From NCBI RefSeq assembly GCF_046195335.1, contig NZ_CP176093.1: DNA of 64,000 bases; one strand, given 5' to 3'. Under the pieces are notes generated by a model, which worked only from the letters and a program-made list of their open reading frames with translations, was not told the DNA's origin and ran no database searches. Origin of the DNA: Methanospirillum lacunae. Its GTDB lineage: Archaea > Halobacteriota > Methanomicrobia > Methanomicrobiales > Methanospirillaceae. The first letter of the stretch is position 1. Each line of letters starts with the position of its first letter. Position numbers and translations under genes: made by a program. Positions 26,323 through 36,068 of this stretch are shown one piece after another.

Positions 26323-27138
26323 ATGTGGCTCCAGAAAATATCTGAATGGCATGCAGCAGGTGTTCCCTGTGCATTAGTGACAATCATCGAATCATCAGGA
26401 TCAACTCCCCGTAAAATTGGATCTAATATGGTTGTCAGCAATACGGGTGAAATCGCAGGTTCAGTGGGAGGAGGAGGTGTTGAGTTCTCCTGTATCGAGA
26501 TCGCAAAAGAGGCGATCAAAAAAGAGATTTGTATCTCGAAACGATTTGTTTCAAAGGGTGATGGTGATGAGTGGAGAGCAGATGACGCTGATACAGCCCT
26601 TGGAGTCTGTGGCGGATCCCTGACAGTATTTATTGAACCAATAGTGACAGAACCTGAGATCGTAGTCTTTGGAGGAGGTCATATTGGTCAGCATATTGGA
26701 AAACTCTGTGAAGTCCTTTCAATTTCGTACCGGGTGTATGATGATAGGGCAGAGTTTGCCGATTTGAAACGGTTTCCAGGATCTAAAGAGGTTATCTGTG
26801 CTCCATTTAATGAGATTGAACAGAATATTCACCTGTATGGCAGGAGTTACTGTGTGATCCTGACCTATGGGCATGAACATGATGAGGAGGTTCTGGAACA
26901 GCTCCTGAAAAACAAGGATGTTCCGTACATTGGGATGATTGGCAGCATCGGCAAATGTACCACCCTGATCCAGAATCTGAAATCACGTGGAACTCGTATT
27001 GATGACCGGTTGTATGCCCCTATAGGACTGAAAATCGGCAAAAATCTTCCTCCTGAGATAGCTCTCTCAATCATTGCAGAGATAGTTATGATTATGAAGG
27101 GAGGAAAACTTGAGCATGCAAGACGAAACTGGTCTTAA
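26323..27138 (+). CDS. XdhC/CoxI-family molybdenum-cofactor maturation protein
   Basis: 271 residues. The N-terminal XdhC_CoxI domain has IIESSGSTPRKIGSNMVV and GSVGGGGVEFSC. The C-terminal Rossmann domain has IVVFGGGHIGQHIGKLCEVL and YGHEHDEEVLEQLL. XdhC proteins bind Moco and promote its sulfuration and insertion into hydroxylases; no such hydroxylase is visible here. GAGG precedes the ATG. It follows the DUF364 gene and converges with the P-loop NTPase gene by 4 bp. Confidence 0.88.
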   Translation: MWLQKISEWHAAGVPCALVTIIESSGSTPRKIGSNMVVSNTGEIAGSVGGGGVEFSCIEIAKEAIKKEICISKRFVSKGDGDEWRADDADTALGVCGGSLTVFIEPIVTEPEIVVFGGGHIGQHIGKLCEVLSISYRVYDDRAEFADLKRFPGSKEVICAPFNEIEQNIHLYGRSYCVILTYGHEHDEEVLEQLLKNKDVPYIGMIGSIGKCTTLIQNLKSRGTRIDDRLYAPIGLKIGKNLPPEIALSIIAEIVMIMKGGKLEHARRNWS

Positions 27139-27722
27139 TCCAGTTGTTTCGCAGCAGATCTGTATATCCTGATATCACCCATTATTTCTTCTGTTACCTC
27201 ATCACAACTGATTGATCCGATATCTCTAATCACCGGTTTGATCTGCCACCGCTCGGTGACTATTCCAAGAAAATCACGCCTGACGGTCCATATCATCGGG
27301 GGATGGTGATGCTCAACCAACCGGGTGATAGATCCACCCCAAAGGGCACCCTGCACATCAAACCGTCCTACCTCATCGATGACAAGAAGATCGGTAGTAT
27401 CAGACCTGATGTCAAGAATGGCCCGATTCCCGAATGTAATTGCTTTCTGTCTGAAATAATAACGGGCATGCTGCTCTGCTCCCTCTTCAGGTGTTGTTGA
27501 ACAGAGTTCTTCTGATTCACCGGTTTCTAGATTGATAATTGAAAACCCGGATCTCATCCCGTCCTGAAAATAACCGGGTGCAACAAATCCCTGCATCTTC
27601 ACTCCTTCAGCCCGGAGCTGGTCCAGTATCTGCGTGAGGAATGTTGTCTTACCTTCGGCCTGGGCACCGGTTATGATATACACCGGTTGAGATTTTGTAG
27701 GGATCACAGTATCAAGGTTCAA
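27135..27722 (-). CDS. P-loop NTPase (THEP1-like)
   Basis: 195 residues. Walker A is GAQAEGKTT, Walker B is LLVIDEVGRFD, and the end has WTVRRDFLGIV. The layout is that of the THEP1/NTPase_1 group; related NTPases are often found next to molybdenum transport or cofactor genes. The start appears to be TTG at 27722, as an in-frame stop lies just upstream. It overlaps the end of xdhC by four bases on the opposite strand. Confidence 0.8.
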   Translation of the reverse strand: MNLDTVIPTKSQPVYIITGAQAEGKTTFLTQILDQLRAEGVKMQGFVAPGYFQDGMRSGFSIINLETGESEELCSTTPEEGAEQHARYYFRQKAITFGNRAILDIRSDTTDLLVIDEVGRFDVQGALWGGSITRLVEHHHPPMIWTVRRDFLGIVTERWQIKPVIRDIGSISCDEVTEEIMGDIRIYRSAAKQLD

Positions 27723-27875
27723 TGTCTATGGAAATATTGATTTTCTCCATTACGTTGCCCGTGATATCGTGAAAATATATCACAAATTATGGGTGAGTTT
27801 TTTCTTTTTCATGTTAAAACAAAAATGAATTGTTATTATTATCATATAATAAAGCAGATAGAGTATACAACCAAC

Positions 27876-27924
27876 GGTTCTGTCCTCTGTTATCAGGCAG
27901 AAAGGCACGAACCCGAACCTGATA
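27876..27924 (+). promoter_or_regulatory. structured 5' leader before the radical SAM-SBP fusion gene
   Basis: TATCAGG (27891-27897) pairs perfectly with CCTGATA (27918-27924). GGTTC (27876-27880) can pair with GAACC in the loop (27909-27913) or with the overlapping copy at 27915-27919. The leader ends 15 bp before the ATG. This could be a pseudoknotted regulatory RNA. Confidence 0.35.
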
Positions 27925-27939
27925 CCCACGGAAAAAACA

Positions 27940-29652
27940 ATGATCTGCAATTATTGTGAGCGGTATTGTGATATCGCAGAAGGAATCTCCGGGTACTGCA
28001 GAATGTACCGGAACGAAGCAGGAGTTATCACTGAGAATTATCCTGATGCGTATCTCAATATTTACCCGGTTTCAAGTGAGTCTATTCCGATGCTTCACTT
28101 TTACCCAAATAGCATCTTCCTGCTGGTAAGCACTATAGGATGTAACTTTGCCTGTGACGGATGCATTTCAGAATTTCAGACAACCCGTAAAGGAACACTC
28201 CAAAAGGTCTTAACACCACATACCCCGGAGGATATTCTTTCAATTGCAAGGGAGAGCTCCTGCAGGGGTATTACGTTCTGTCTTAATGAACCAACAGTCT
28301 CACTTCCCACCTTCCTGCGACTCGCAAAGACTGCAAAGAAAGAGGGATTTTTAGTCGGGTGCTCAAGTAACGGATATATGACCGAAGAGACCTTGAGACA
28401 GATGATTCCGTATCTTGATTTTGTTAATATCGGACTGAAAGGATCTTCTGATGAGAGATACCGGGAGTGCGGGGCTGTATCAGCAGAACCTGTCTTTCGA
28501 AATCTCCAAATCCTGTATGATGCAGGTGTATTTATCGAGGTCTCTACCATGTATCTCGTTGGAAGGGAAGATGAAATCTGCGGGGCTGCAAAGAGGATCA
28601 AACAGATCTCTCCCTCAATTCCATTTCAGGTTATGAGATTTTTTGCTGTTACAGAAGATCTCAATCATTTTCAACCAGACAAGACTCAGGCAGAAGCCAT
28701 ATGTAAAACACTTCGGAAGATAGTGGACCATGTCTATCTCTTTAATACACCTGCAACGAGCGAACTTGATTCCCGATGCCCGAACTGTGGGAAAACAATC
28801 ATTCACAGGGTGTTTTTTGGTCCGATGGCTGCACGTATCCTTTCAATGCAGCCAGACGGGATCTGTTCCTGTGGGTACACATATTTCCACAAAGGGGATA
28901 TCATACCAATTCCTACTGACGACGCTCCGGTTCTTGGTGGATACCGCTCGATTATGGGTGCCAAATTTATCGCATCATTTTTGAATGTTCTTGGTATCAC
29001 TGATGAGGCAGAAATTGATAATCTCTGTAACCTCGTCATCGGTAATGGATATCTCGCAGACCTGCAGCAGCAGCATGATTCTCTTGAGACGTTCACAGCC
29101 ATGACCAGGTATCTCTCAGATCTCTCTGGCAGGCAGGAGACTGGTGAGAAACTTATCACGTATGCAACCAAAATCGCAAATGAGATCGCAGAAAAGGTGC
29201 AAAACGCAAATAAACCCCGGGTATATGCTGTATTCTGTCATCCTCTCTCACCTATGTATGCAACAAAACTGGGAAACACCCTCGTGGAGATGGCAGGAGG
29301 GATGAGTCTGAATATACAGGGAAATTTCCATGAGAGGTCTCATGCAGAGTACACAGCTAAAGAACTCAACAACCTTAATCCGGATATTATTCTGATATCC
29401 GGACATTTCGCCCCGCCAATTGATGAGTTTCTCACAACCTGTAGAGACCTTGGTATCTCATGCAAGGCAACTGTTGAAAGAAATGTGTTTACAATGAATA
29501 GTGAATTTACGTCAGGCGATCTCGGCTGGCTTATCAGCCTGATGGATGTGGCTAATATTCTTCATCCAGATATCATCAATTATTCACTCGAAGAAGAAAA
29601 AAACAGACTGGAAACATTTGTTTCTGAAGCTAAAGTGTGTGGATCTACATGA
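27940..29652 (+). CDS. radical SAM protein fused to a BtuF/FhuD-like binding domain
   Basis: 570 residues, cytoplasmic (no signal peptide). The N-terminus is Cys-rich (C3, C6, C10, C20) as in PflA-like AmmeMemoRadiSam proteins. The radical SAM triad is CX3CX2C at C68, C72, C75 (GCNFACDGC), followed by FCLNEPTVSLPT. A zinc-like knot (CPNCGK ... CSCGY) ends this part near residue 315. The last ~240 residues resemble the lobe linker and second lobe of PF01497 proteins: LSDLSGRQETGEKLITYA, KPRVYAVFCHPLSPMYATKL, VEMAGGMSLNIQG, LNNLNPDIILISG, ILHPDI. The following methyltransferase gene overlaps by ATGA. The fusion suggests catalysis on, or delivery of, the kind of ligand the secreted SBPs bind. 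Confidence 0.78.
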   Translation: MICNYCERYCDIAEGISGYCRMYRNEAGVITENYPDAYLNIYPVSSESIPMLHFYPNSIFLLVSTIGCNFACDGCISEFQTTRKGTLQKVLTPHTPEDILSIARESSCRGITFCLNEPTVSLPTFLRLAKTAKKEGFLVGCSSNGYMTEETLRQMIPYLDFVNIGLKGSSDERYRECGAVSAEPVFRNLQILYDAGVFIEVSTMYLVGREDEICGAAKRIKQISPSIPFQVMRFFAVTEDLNHFQPDKTQAEAICKTLRKIVDHVYLFNTPATSELDSRCPNCGKTIIHRVFFGPMAARILSMQPDGICSCGYTYFHKGDIIPIPTDDAPVLGGYRSIMGAKFIASFLNVLGITDEAEIDNLCNLVIGNGYLADLQQQHDSLETFTAMTRYLSDLSGRQETGEKLITYATKIANEIAEKVQNANKPRVYAVFCHPLSPMYATKLGNTLVEMAGGMSLNIQGNFHERSHAEYTAKELNNLNPDIILISGHFAPPIDEFLTTCRDLGISCKATVERNVFTMNSEFTSGDLGWLISLMDVANILHPDIINYSLEEEKNRLETFVSEAKVCGST

Positions 29653-30422
29653 ACTGCCCGGATGCTCAGGATAAGACAAATCAGAGCTGCGATCCTGCAT
29701 CAGTCTTTGATGCAGAGGATTATCTCTATTTTTACGGAGATATGATAAAAGATGAGTATACCGATGAGGAAGTCGCATTTCTCATACAGAAACTCTGCCT
29801 TGAATCTAATAAAAAGATCCTTGATCTCGCCTGTGGACACGGAAGACATGCCAACCGGCTTGCAGAATTCGGGCATGATGTCACAGGTATCGACCAAAGC
29901 CAGGAATTTCTCTCAATTGGCCGGGATGATGCAGATAAGAGAGGTGTCCGGGTAAAATATCTCTGCTTTGATTCCAGGAAATACTGTGAACCTGAAGCCT
30001 ATGATTGTGTTATTCATCTGTTCAGTTCGTTTGGATATTTTTCAGACGAGGAGAATGAGCTCGTGATCAGGAATATTGCTTCTTCCCTCCGCCCCGGTGG
30101 TATGGTATGCCTTGATATTCTGAACCGGGATGTTTTTTTAAAGGATTATCCACGGTTTGCAGTAAGGGAGAAGAATTCAGACCTGATGATAGACAGAAAC
30201 CGTTTTGACACGGTAACTGGAAGGCTCTATAATTCTCGTATCATTATGAGGGATGGGAAACGGAGAGATACTCCGTTCTTTCTCCGGCTCTATAACCCAA
30301 ATGAGATCATCAGGATTTTTAAAAATGAGGGACTTGTAGTGGTGAATATCTATAGTGACTGGAAGGGTAAACTGCTGGACAGCGAATCGAAACGGATGAT
30401 TCTGATAGCAAAAAAGGGTTGA
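29649..30422 (+). CDS. class I SAM-dependent methyltransferase
   Basis: 257 residues from the ATG at 29649, which overlaps the preceding stop (ATGA). Motif I is KILDLACGHGRHANRLAEFG, then VTGIDQS, and a SSLRPGGMVCLDILNR region. Translational coupling to the radical SAM-SBP fusion makes the two likely partners in one pathway. The substrate is unknown. Confidence 0.84.
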   Translation: MNCPDAQDKTNQSCDPASVFDAEDYLYFYGDMIKDEYTDEEVAFLIQKLCLESNKKILDLACGHGRHANRLAEFGHDVTGIDQSQEFLSIGRDDADKRGVRVKYLCFDSRKYCEPEAYDCVIHLFSSFGYFSDEENELVIRNIASSLRPGGMVCLDILNRDVFLKDYPRFAVREKNSDLMIDRNRFDTVTGRLYNSRIIMRDGKRRDTPFFLRLYNPNEIIRIFKNEGLVVVNIYSDWKGKLLDSESKRMILIAKKG

Positions 30423-30558
30423 CAGGAGAGTAATAACTGAAACAAAGAAGTTCTTCAACATGTTCTATGGGTATGATATATCAGATGAATCAGATGACGA
30501 GGTTTATCTGGTCCTCTAAGCAGAGGCCCCTGTCTCCTCATCCCGACTATATAAAAAA

Positions 30559-31428
30559 TTATTTTTTTAACTTATCCCAGACCATCATAGCTGATGTGGA
30601 ACAGGATGTTTCGCAGTACTTCCCATTCTCTCCGTTGTGAATCAGATAACCCTTGATTTTACTTTTTATGTCAGGTTCAATTGTACTGGTGCTATAAAAA
30701 TGAGATGCAATGGTATCAGCCATTTCATCAACCGTTGATTCATTTCTCCATGTATCTTTCTTTAGTATGATCTCAGGATGATACCCCTGGAGGTACAGGT
30801 ACATGAATGGAATGTATATACCATGATTACCTGTCTGAAACTCTGAATTAAACAGTTCCCGGTAGAGATCATAATACGCATTGTCCCATCTTCTATTTAC
30901 CCAGCCACTATAATAACAGAGCTTTTTTGAGGCTCCCATCATACGATCAAATGTCTGTGGATTATGTACAGCCGGGGTCATAGAGGCAATGACAAGATCA
31001 AACTTCTCTCTAAAACCCTCTGCATCAAGGTCCACCTCATCCCATGATCTCTGAATTATATTATCAATTTTAACATTCTCTGTTTCAGCACGCTGTTTGA
31101 GATTATTGAGCATCCCTTCAGAAAAGTCAAGTGAGGTAACCTTAGCACCCATTTTTGCAAGAGGTATTGAAAGGGAACCAGTTCCTGCCCCAATATCAAG
31201 AACATATGCACCATCAATATCCAGTCCGGTTGTTTTAATCAGGTTGAAGAATCCATTAAAACGATCAGACTCTCTTTCCGGAGTTCTATTTCTGACAAAC
31301 CGCTTTGACATAGAATCCCAGAATGTTGCATTCATTGGGCCGTATCGAATAGTCTTCGAAGTTATCTCATCCCAGTAATTTCTCCAGTACTGGGTATTTT
31401 TTTGGTGTATATCATCCATATGAACCAT
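30559..31428 (-). CDS. class I SAM-dependent methyltransferase
   Basis: 289 residues from the ATG at 31428, one base after the stop of the upstream methyltransferase gene. Motif I is YVLDIGAGTGSLSIPLAKMG, then VTSLDFS. The second half (SGWVNRRWDNAYYDLYRELF, a Cys pair in YCETSCSTSAMMVW) is shared with the protein at 59165-60010, so these form a subfamily. It is the third gene of the SBP-methyltransferase-methyltransferase operon. Confidence 0.83.
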   Translation of the reverse strand: MVHMDDIHQKNTQYWRNYWDEITSKTIRYGPMNATFWDSMSKRFVRNRTPERESDRFNGFFNLIKTTGLDIDGAYVLDIGAGTGSLSIPLAKMGAKVTSLDFSEGMLNNLKQRAETENVKIDNIIQRSWDEVDLDAEGFREKFDLVIASMTPAVHNPQTFDRMMGASKKLCYYSGWVNRRWDNAYYDLYRELFNSEFQTGNHGIYIPFMYLYLQGYHPEIILKKDTWRNESTVDEMADTIASHFYSTSTIEPDIKSKIKGYLIHNGENGKYCETSCSTSAMMVWDKLKK

Positions 31429-31429
31429 C

Positions 31430-32242
31430 TCATTTCTGGGGTTTGGCTGCAATCGTAAACAATGAAACATGATGTTCATGGTTCAATTGCATTTTCTCAT
31501 TTGACTGTAACTCTTTCAGAATATCCTGTTTAACGTCCTCTTTTACATCGTCAGGCACATCTTTGAGAATTCTTTCCAGCCTTCCTCCCTTTGCAAACCT
31601 GTTCATAAAATCTCCGGGAGTATTCTCCTCTTTTGGTATCACTATCTGATCAATAGTAATATCCTTAAAACCTGCATTATGGAGGAGGACCTGAAGCTCT
31701 TCTGATGTGACCTTTTTTAGTAACCGACGCGTATTCTGAACATCTGATATGCCATATTTCTTAAGGACAGCATCAAGAATTGGTCGCATGCCTCCAGGAA
31801 TATCTTTATCAGGAGTTGTCATTCCGAGAGTCCCTCCTGGCTTTAATACTCTCATAACTTCCTGTAGAGCCTTCTGTTTATCATCCACCCAGTGAAATGA
31901 AGAACAAAAGTAAGCATGATTTATCGAGTTGTCTGATATATACGAGAGATCTTCAGCTTGTCCAACAAAAAATCTAATATTCTCAGATCTTTTTTCAAAC
32001 TTACTTTTGGCAATTTCAATTCGTTCAGATGAAGGATCAACACAGATTAATCTTCCTGAGCTTCCAATTTTATCAGTAACATTCAGGGCCTGTTGGCCGG
32101 TTCCACATCCCAGATCCAAAATGGTATCACCTTCCTGGATATGGAGCATGTCTATGAGAACCTCACCTTTCCTAAACTGGTGGGTACAATTCTGATTATA
32201 CCACTCTGCACTTTCTTTTGTTTCCCAGTTAATTTCACTCAT
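31430..32242 (-). CDS. class I SAM-dependent methyltransferase (UbiE-like)
   Basis: 270 residues from the ATG at 32242 (SEINWETKESAEWYNQNC follows); an upstream TTG is less likely. Motif I is TILDLGCGTGQQALNVTDKI, then LICVDPSSERIE, and VLKPGGTLGMTTPDK. It resembles small-molecule C- or As-methyltransferases. It begins 60 bp after the SBP gene at 32303-33367 and runs in the same direction, with a second methyltransferase directly downstream. Confidence 0.84.
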   Translation of the reverse strand: MSEINWETKESAEWYNQNCTHQFRKGEVLIDMLHIQEGDTILDLGCGTGQQALNVTDKIGSSGRLICVDPSSERIEIAKSKFEKRSENIRFFVGQAEDLSYISDNSINHAYFCSSFHWVDDKQKALQEVMRVLKPGGTLGMTTPDKDIPGGMRPILDAVLKKYGISDVQNTRRLLKKVTSEELQVLLHNAGFKDITIDQIVIPKEENTPGDFMNRFAKGGRLERILKDVPDDVKEDVKQDILKELQSNEKMQLNHEHHVSLFTIAAKPQK

Positions 32243-32302
32243 ACGTATCAACAAAATATATAAATTCGTAAAAAAATTCCAAAAATAAGGATTTTCAAGA
32301 GG

Positions 32303-33367
32303 TTATGTTCCACCAGATTTAACAGGGGGAAGTAATTTGAGAATCCTATCAGCCTGATCGTCAGTTAATTCATAATGGTAGAATTTACTATAAAATTCTT
32401 TCACTTCATTATTCATATTGAGATCCTGGAACTTATCAGGATGAAGGAGTTTTGCCAGCCACATCAATTGAAGAATCTGTTGTTGGCCTGCATCCCAGAA
32501 AAATACTCCAGTTGGACTAATATATACATGCTGATTCTTCATTGCAGAAAGATCCGAAAAGCGTGTATCATTTACCATCTCTTGTAACGTTTGATCTGCA
32601 GGTTTCGATCCAAGATTAGAGGCACCACAATGGTCAATGATTATATAATCAGGATTCCATTTCAGCAACTGCTCTACCGTAATATCGGTCCCAAATCCCG
32701 CATCTAAACCATCAGTGACACTTTTTCCTCCGGCAAGAGAGATCATTTCAGATATATCTGAGTTGGCACCAGCAGTCTGAAGAGGTTTTCGAATTGCAAA
32801 ATATACCGATGGTCGCTGGTCTGAGGGGATATCTCCAATGTTTGATTTCACGTATGCTAATTTTTTATCAAAGTAATCAGCATAATCTTTCGAGATCGCC
32901 TTTGCATCAGGACCTAGTACCTGTGCATATGAATCTAAAGATGTTTTAACGTCTTCAAATTTCTTCGTATCCGGAGCTGGGACAACAGGAATTCCGGCAT
33001 CTTCTATTTTTTGCACTGTTTCAGGAGTATTCCAGAAAAAGATTACATCAGGTTTGTTTTTGACGAGATCTTCAATATTTGGAGTTTGTGCATTTTTAAT
33101 TATAACAGGTATCTTATTAAGGTCTTTATAAACAATATTTGACCAGGGCCAAAGAGTCTGGTGCGAATCAGAAGCCATTGTTATTTTATCTTCTGCACCT
33201 AAAATAACGACTTTTTCGTATGAAGGTCCGAATAAACAACCAATTTTGTTTACATCTTTCGGCACTTCAACCGTACTGGCACTTGCAGATGAAATAACAA
33301 CAACTGCCAGTACAAGAAATGCTAAAGTTAGTGAACTTAAAAGATGGATAGAATTGTTAAATTTCAT
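32303..33367 (-). CDS. secreted metal-chelate-type binding protein (PF01497), divergent
   Basis: 354 residues with signal peptide LLSSLTLAFLVLAVVVISSA. The usual opening (TDxxGR) is missing; the mature start is TVEVPKDVNKIGCLFGPSYE, with a Cys in the first loop. Lobe 2 has WNPDYIIIDHCG and a FFWDAGQQQ loop. It is followed on the same strand by two methyltransferase genes, so import and methylation may be linked. No permease is adjacent. Confidence 0.84.
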   Translation of the reverse strand: MKFNNSIHLLSSLTLAFLVLAVVVISSASASTVEVPKDVNKIGCLFGPSYEKVVILGAEDKITMASDSHQTLWPWSNIVYKDLNKIPVIIKNAQTPNIEDLVKNKPDVIFFWNTPETVQKIEDAGIPVVPAPDTKKFEDVKTSLDSYAQVLGPDAKAISKDYADYFDKKLAYVKSNIGDIPSDQRPSVYFAIRKPLQTAGANSDISEMISLAGGKSVTDGLDAGFGTDITVEQLLKWNPDYIIIDHCGASNLGSKPADQTLQEMVNDTRFSDLSAMKNQHVYISPTGVFFWDAGQQQILQLMWLAKLLHPDKFQDLNMNNEVKEFYSKFYHYELTDDQADRILKLLPPVKSGGT

Positions 33368-33513
33368 ACATCAATCACAACATAAAAATTAATTTACAAA
33401 TAAACATTATTCATATAATAAGATATACATTTTTATTTGGCCCGGATAAAATGAGGTAGCCAACCAATAAGCCTTCATTTTAAGGCCTATATCAACTAAT
33501 AAAAAAAGAGAAA

Positions 33514-34554
33514 TTAAATTTTAGCTTTTCCACTCAAAATATCTTTTATTTGGTCAGGAGTGCAATCAACACCAAAGAATTCTTTATAGAAATCATGAGT
33601 CACTTTTTCGAGATCAAAATCCTTGAATTTATCAGGATACATTGTTTTGGCTGCCCACATTACTGTTAGCGGAGTCTCAATACCACGGTTAGCCCAGGTA
33701 TGAGCACCCATTGGTGCAATATATACAGCCTTGTTTTTTATGGCAGTAACATCAGCAAGTTTTGGATCTTTTTGTATCGCATCAATTTCGTCTGGTGTTG
33801 AAACGATGATGATATCAGGATTCCACGTGTTAATCTGTTCAGCATCAATCTTTAGAGATTCTGTTTCCCGTGTCGCATTACTAACACTAATTCCTCCACC
33901 TTTCTCTATCCACCAGTCACCGATCTTATGCGGGACTGACATTGAACTATATGCCAGGTAGAGTACTTTTTTGCGATCACTATCTGGAATAGTAGCGGCC
34001 ACAGATGATACTTTGTTTACTGTATCATCAAAGTATTTCAGGTACTTACTTGCCTCATCCTGCTTGTTATATGCCTCACCAAGTAATGTCATCAATTTTT
34101 TAACATCATCATCATTTACCCAGGAGAGATAGACAACAGGAATATTACTTTTTTCCAGAAGATCTACTGTCGGCTTGTCCATGGTAAATACAACATCGGG
34201 ATTTAATTTGACAATCTCCTCTACATTTGGCTGATTATTAGTCGTTTGAATCGATGGTTCGCCCTGAAGGTTCGGAGCGAAAACATACTGATATTTCCAT
34301 CGACCCTGCTTTTTAAAAGATTCAGGGAGATCATTACTAATTGTATTACCCTCTCCAAGGGCAAACAGGAAACTATTTTGTACTGGAACAGAGCCCACAG
34401 TGATCACATGCTGAAGGGGAACAGGAATAGAGACAGTTCTACCCTCCATATCTGTGACTGTCTTTTCTTTGGCACCTGATTCCGCATATGCTATAGTACA
34501 TAATACTGTGCATATTGCAAGAATCAAAAAAACCAACAGGAATTTCTTCTGCAT
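33514..34554 (-). CDS. secreted metal-chelate-type binding protein (PF01497)
   Basis: 346 residues with signal peptide FLLVFLILAICTVLCTIAYA. The opening is TDMEGRTVSIPVP; the first loop is ITVGSVPVQNSFLFALGEG without Cys, as in the SBP at 8391-9449. Lobe 2 has WNPDIIIVST and GAHTWANRGIETPLTVMW. It lies between two other same-strand SBP genes. The upstream region is AT-rich with no clear operator. Confidence 0.86.
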   Translation of the reverse strand: MQKKFLLVFLILAICTVLCTIAYAESGAKEKTVTDMEGRTVSIPVPLQHVITVGSVPVQNSFLFALGEGNTISNDLPESFKKQGRWKYQYVFAPNLQGEPSIQTTNNQPNVEEIVKLNPDVVFTMDKPTVDLLEKSNIPVVYLSWVNDDDVKKLMTLLGEAYNKQDEASKYLKYFDDTVNKVSSVAATIPDSDRKKVLYLAYSSMSVPHKIGDWWIEKGGGISVSNATRETESLKIDAEQINTWNPDIIIVSTPDEIDAIQKDPKLADVTAIKNKAVYIAPMGAHTWANRGIETPLTVMWAAKTMYPDKFKDFDLEKVTHDFYKEFFGVDCTPDQIKDILSGKAKI

Positions 34555-34889
34555 AAGAATAAAATAAATTTGATCCCTTTAAAGATATATGTTTTTATTT
34601 AATAATTAAAAAAATAAAGGCAATATGTTTTAAAATAGTATGATAAATAATCATAGGGGAGGTTTTCCACTCGCAAATTTTAATGATAAGCCCTCTTACT
34701 TATTGCAGGATACGATATCACTCCTAAAAGTATTCCTTCAATCATTGGATCTTCTAATCTCATACCGGAGTGGAATCCTCACCTTTTCTTATTGTTTTTT
34801 GAAAAACACTTTAACATAAGAAGGGAAAACCTAAACCCGGACCGAATTTACTGAAATTTATACAAAATTCAGATTAACTAAAATAAAAA

Positions 34890-35975
34890 TTAAGAATTCA
34901 GGATTTTCTTAACCTGATCATCTGAAATTGATTTGTGATAGAAGAGCGTATGAAATTCTTTAATAAGCCCTTCCAGGTCCATGTCTTTAAAGAGGTCCGG
35001 ATACATCATTTTCGCAGCCCAGGGTATCCCGATGATTCTATTGATACTGGGAGGGCAGCAGAACCATGAAAATCCCGTTTTGGGAACATGATACACTCTG
35101 CCATCCTTTACCGCCTTTACATCCTTCCATGCTGGATCAGTTCCCACCTTTGAACAAAAACTCTGGTCTTCAGCAAATATCACATCAGGATTCCAGTTTA
35201 GCACCTGTTCTACTGATACTTGGGGGACAGAACCCGCTGAAACACCAGATTCGCTCAGGTTTCCATATGTTGCAACATTTATTCCACCACATAACTCAAT
35301 GAGATCAGAATATAGTCTGCCTGAAGTGCTCAGGCCATCTTTGTCAATACAATAATAAACTTTTACTTTTTTATCTTCAGGGATTGATGCTACTTTTTTC
35401 GTTACCATATCAACAACGCGATTATAGAATCCAATCAGATCCTTGGCTTGATCCTGCTCACCAAGAAGATCTCCCATAAACTGTATAAGAGCAGGTGAGT
35501 TGGTGATGTTCATGGTATCTGATAACGCTACAACAGGGATTGAACCAAGTTTTTGTTGTCGCTCTGATACGAGAGAGAATGCCGATGTGTCATCTGGACT
35601 CTTTGGGTAATAACTTACAATGACAACATCAGGCTTCTTTGAAATGAATGTTTCATAATTACCGCCGTCTCCATTTCCTCCTTTCCACCCGGGAACCAGA
35701 GGGAGAGACTCATATGTATCAGGGAAATACTCTTTCGTGTCATTTGTCTGTGCCATGGCTGAAGGCCAGGCCTCAAGCTTATCAGGAGCAACCCCATACA
35801 CAACAACCACAGTCTGCATCCAGTCGCACAGAACGTTTTTGATTTCTGATGGGACAACAACAGTCCGACCAGTCATATCTGTGATAGTCCGGGTATTATC
35901 TGCATAAACTAAACCGTTTACTGCTGTACATAGGAGCAGTCCAACCAGAAGAGAATAAAACCATTTATTCGACAT
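34890..35975 (-). CDS. secreted metal-chelate-type binding protein (PF01497)
   Basis: 361 residues with signal peptide FYSLLVGLLLCTAVNGLVYA. The opening is TDMTGRTVVVPSE; the first loop is NVLCDWMQTVVVVYGVAPDK. The lobe-2 loop is GFSWFCCPPSINRIIG, with a Cys pair where relatives have WYDRPPG. It is divergent from the FecCD permease gene at 36171, and the 195-bp spacer holds an ACAATTGTTATTT element shared with 40321-40340. It is the best candidate for the dedicated SBP of that importer. Confidence 0.87.
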   Translation of the reverse strand: MSNKWFYSLLVGLLLCTAVNGLVYADNTRTITDMTGRTVVVPSEIKNVLCDWMQTVVVVYGVAPDKLEAWPSAMAQTNDTKEYFPDTYESLPLVPGWKGGNGDGGNYETFISKKPDVVIVSYYPKSPDDTSAFSLVSERQQKLGSIPVVALSDTMNITNSPALIQFMGDLLGEQDQAKDLIGFYNRVVDMVTKKVASIPEDKKVKVYYCIDKDGLSTSGRLYSDLIELCGGINVATYGNLSESGVSAGSVPQVSVEQVLNWNPDVIFAEDQSFCSKVGTDPAWKDVKAVKDGRVYHVPKTGFSWFCCPPSINRIIGIPWAAKMMYPDLFKDMDLEGLIKEFHTLFYHKSISDDQVKKILNS

Positions 35976-36068
35976 ACATTATCGCTCTTATAGGTCGCAA
36001 TTTTTTCTAATTACAAACTTATTTAAATTGTTTACATCTTATATCTTACTAATTGAATTAAGTAATAC

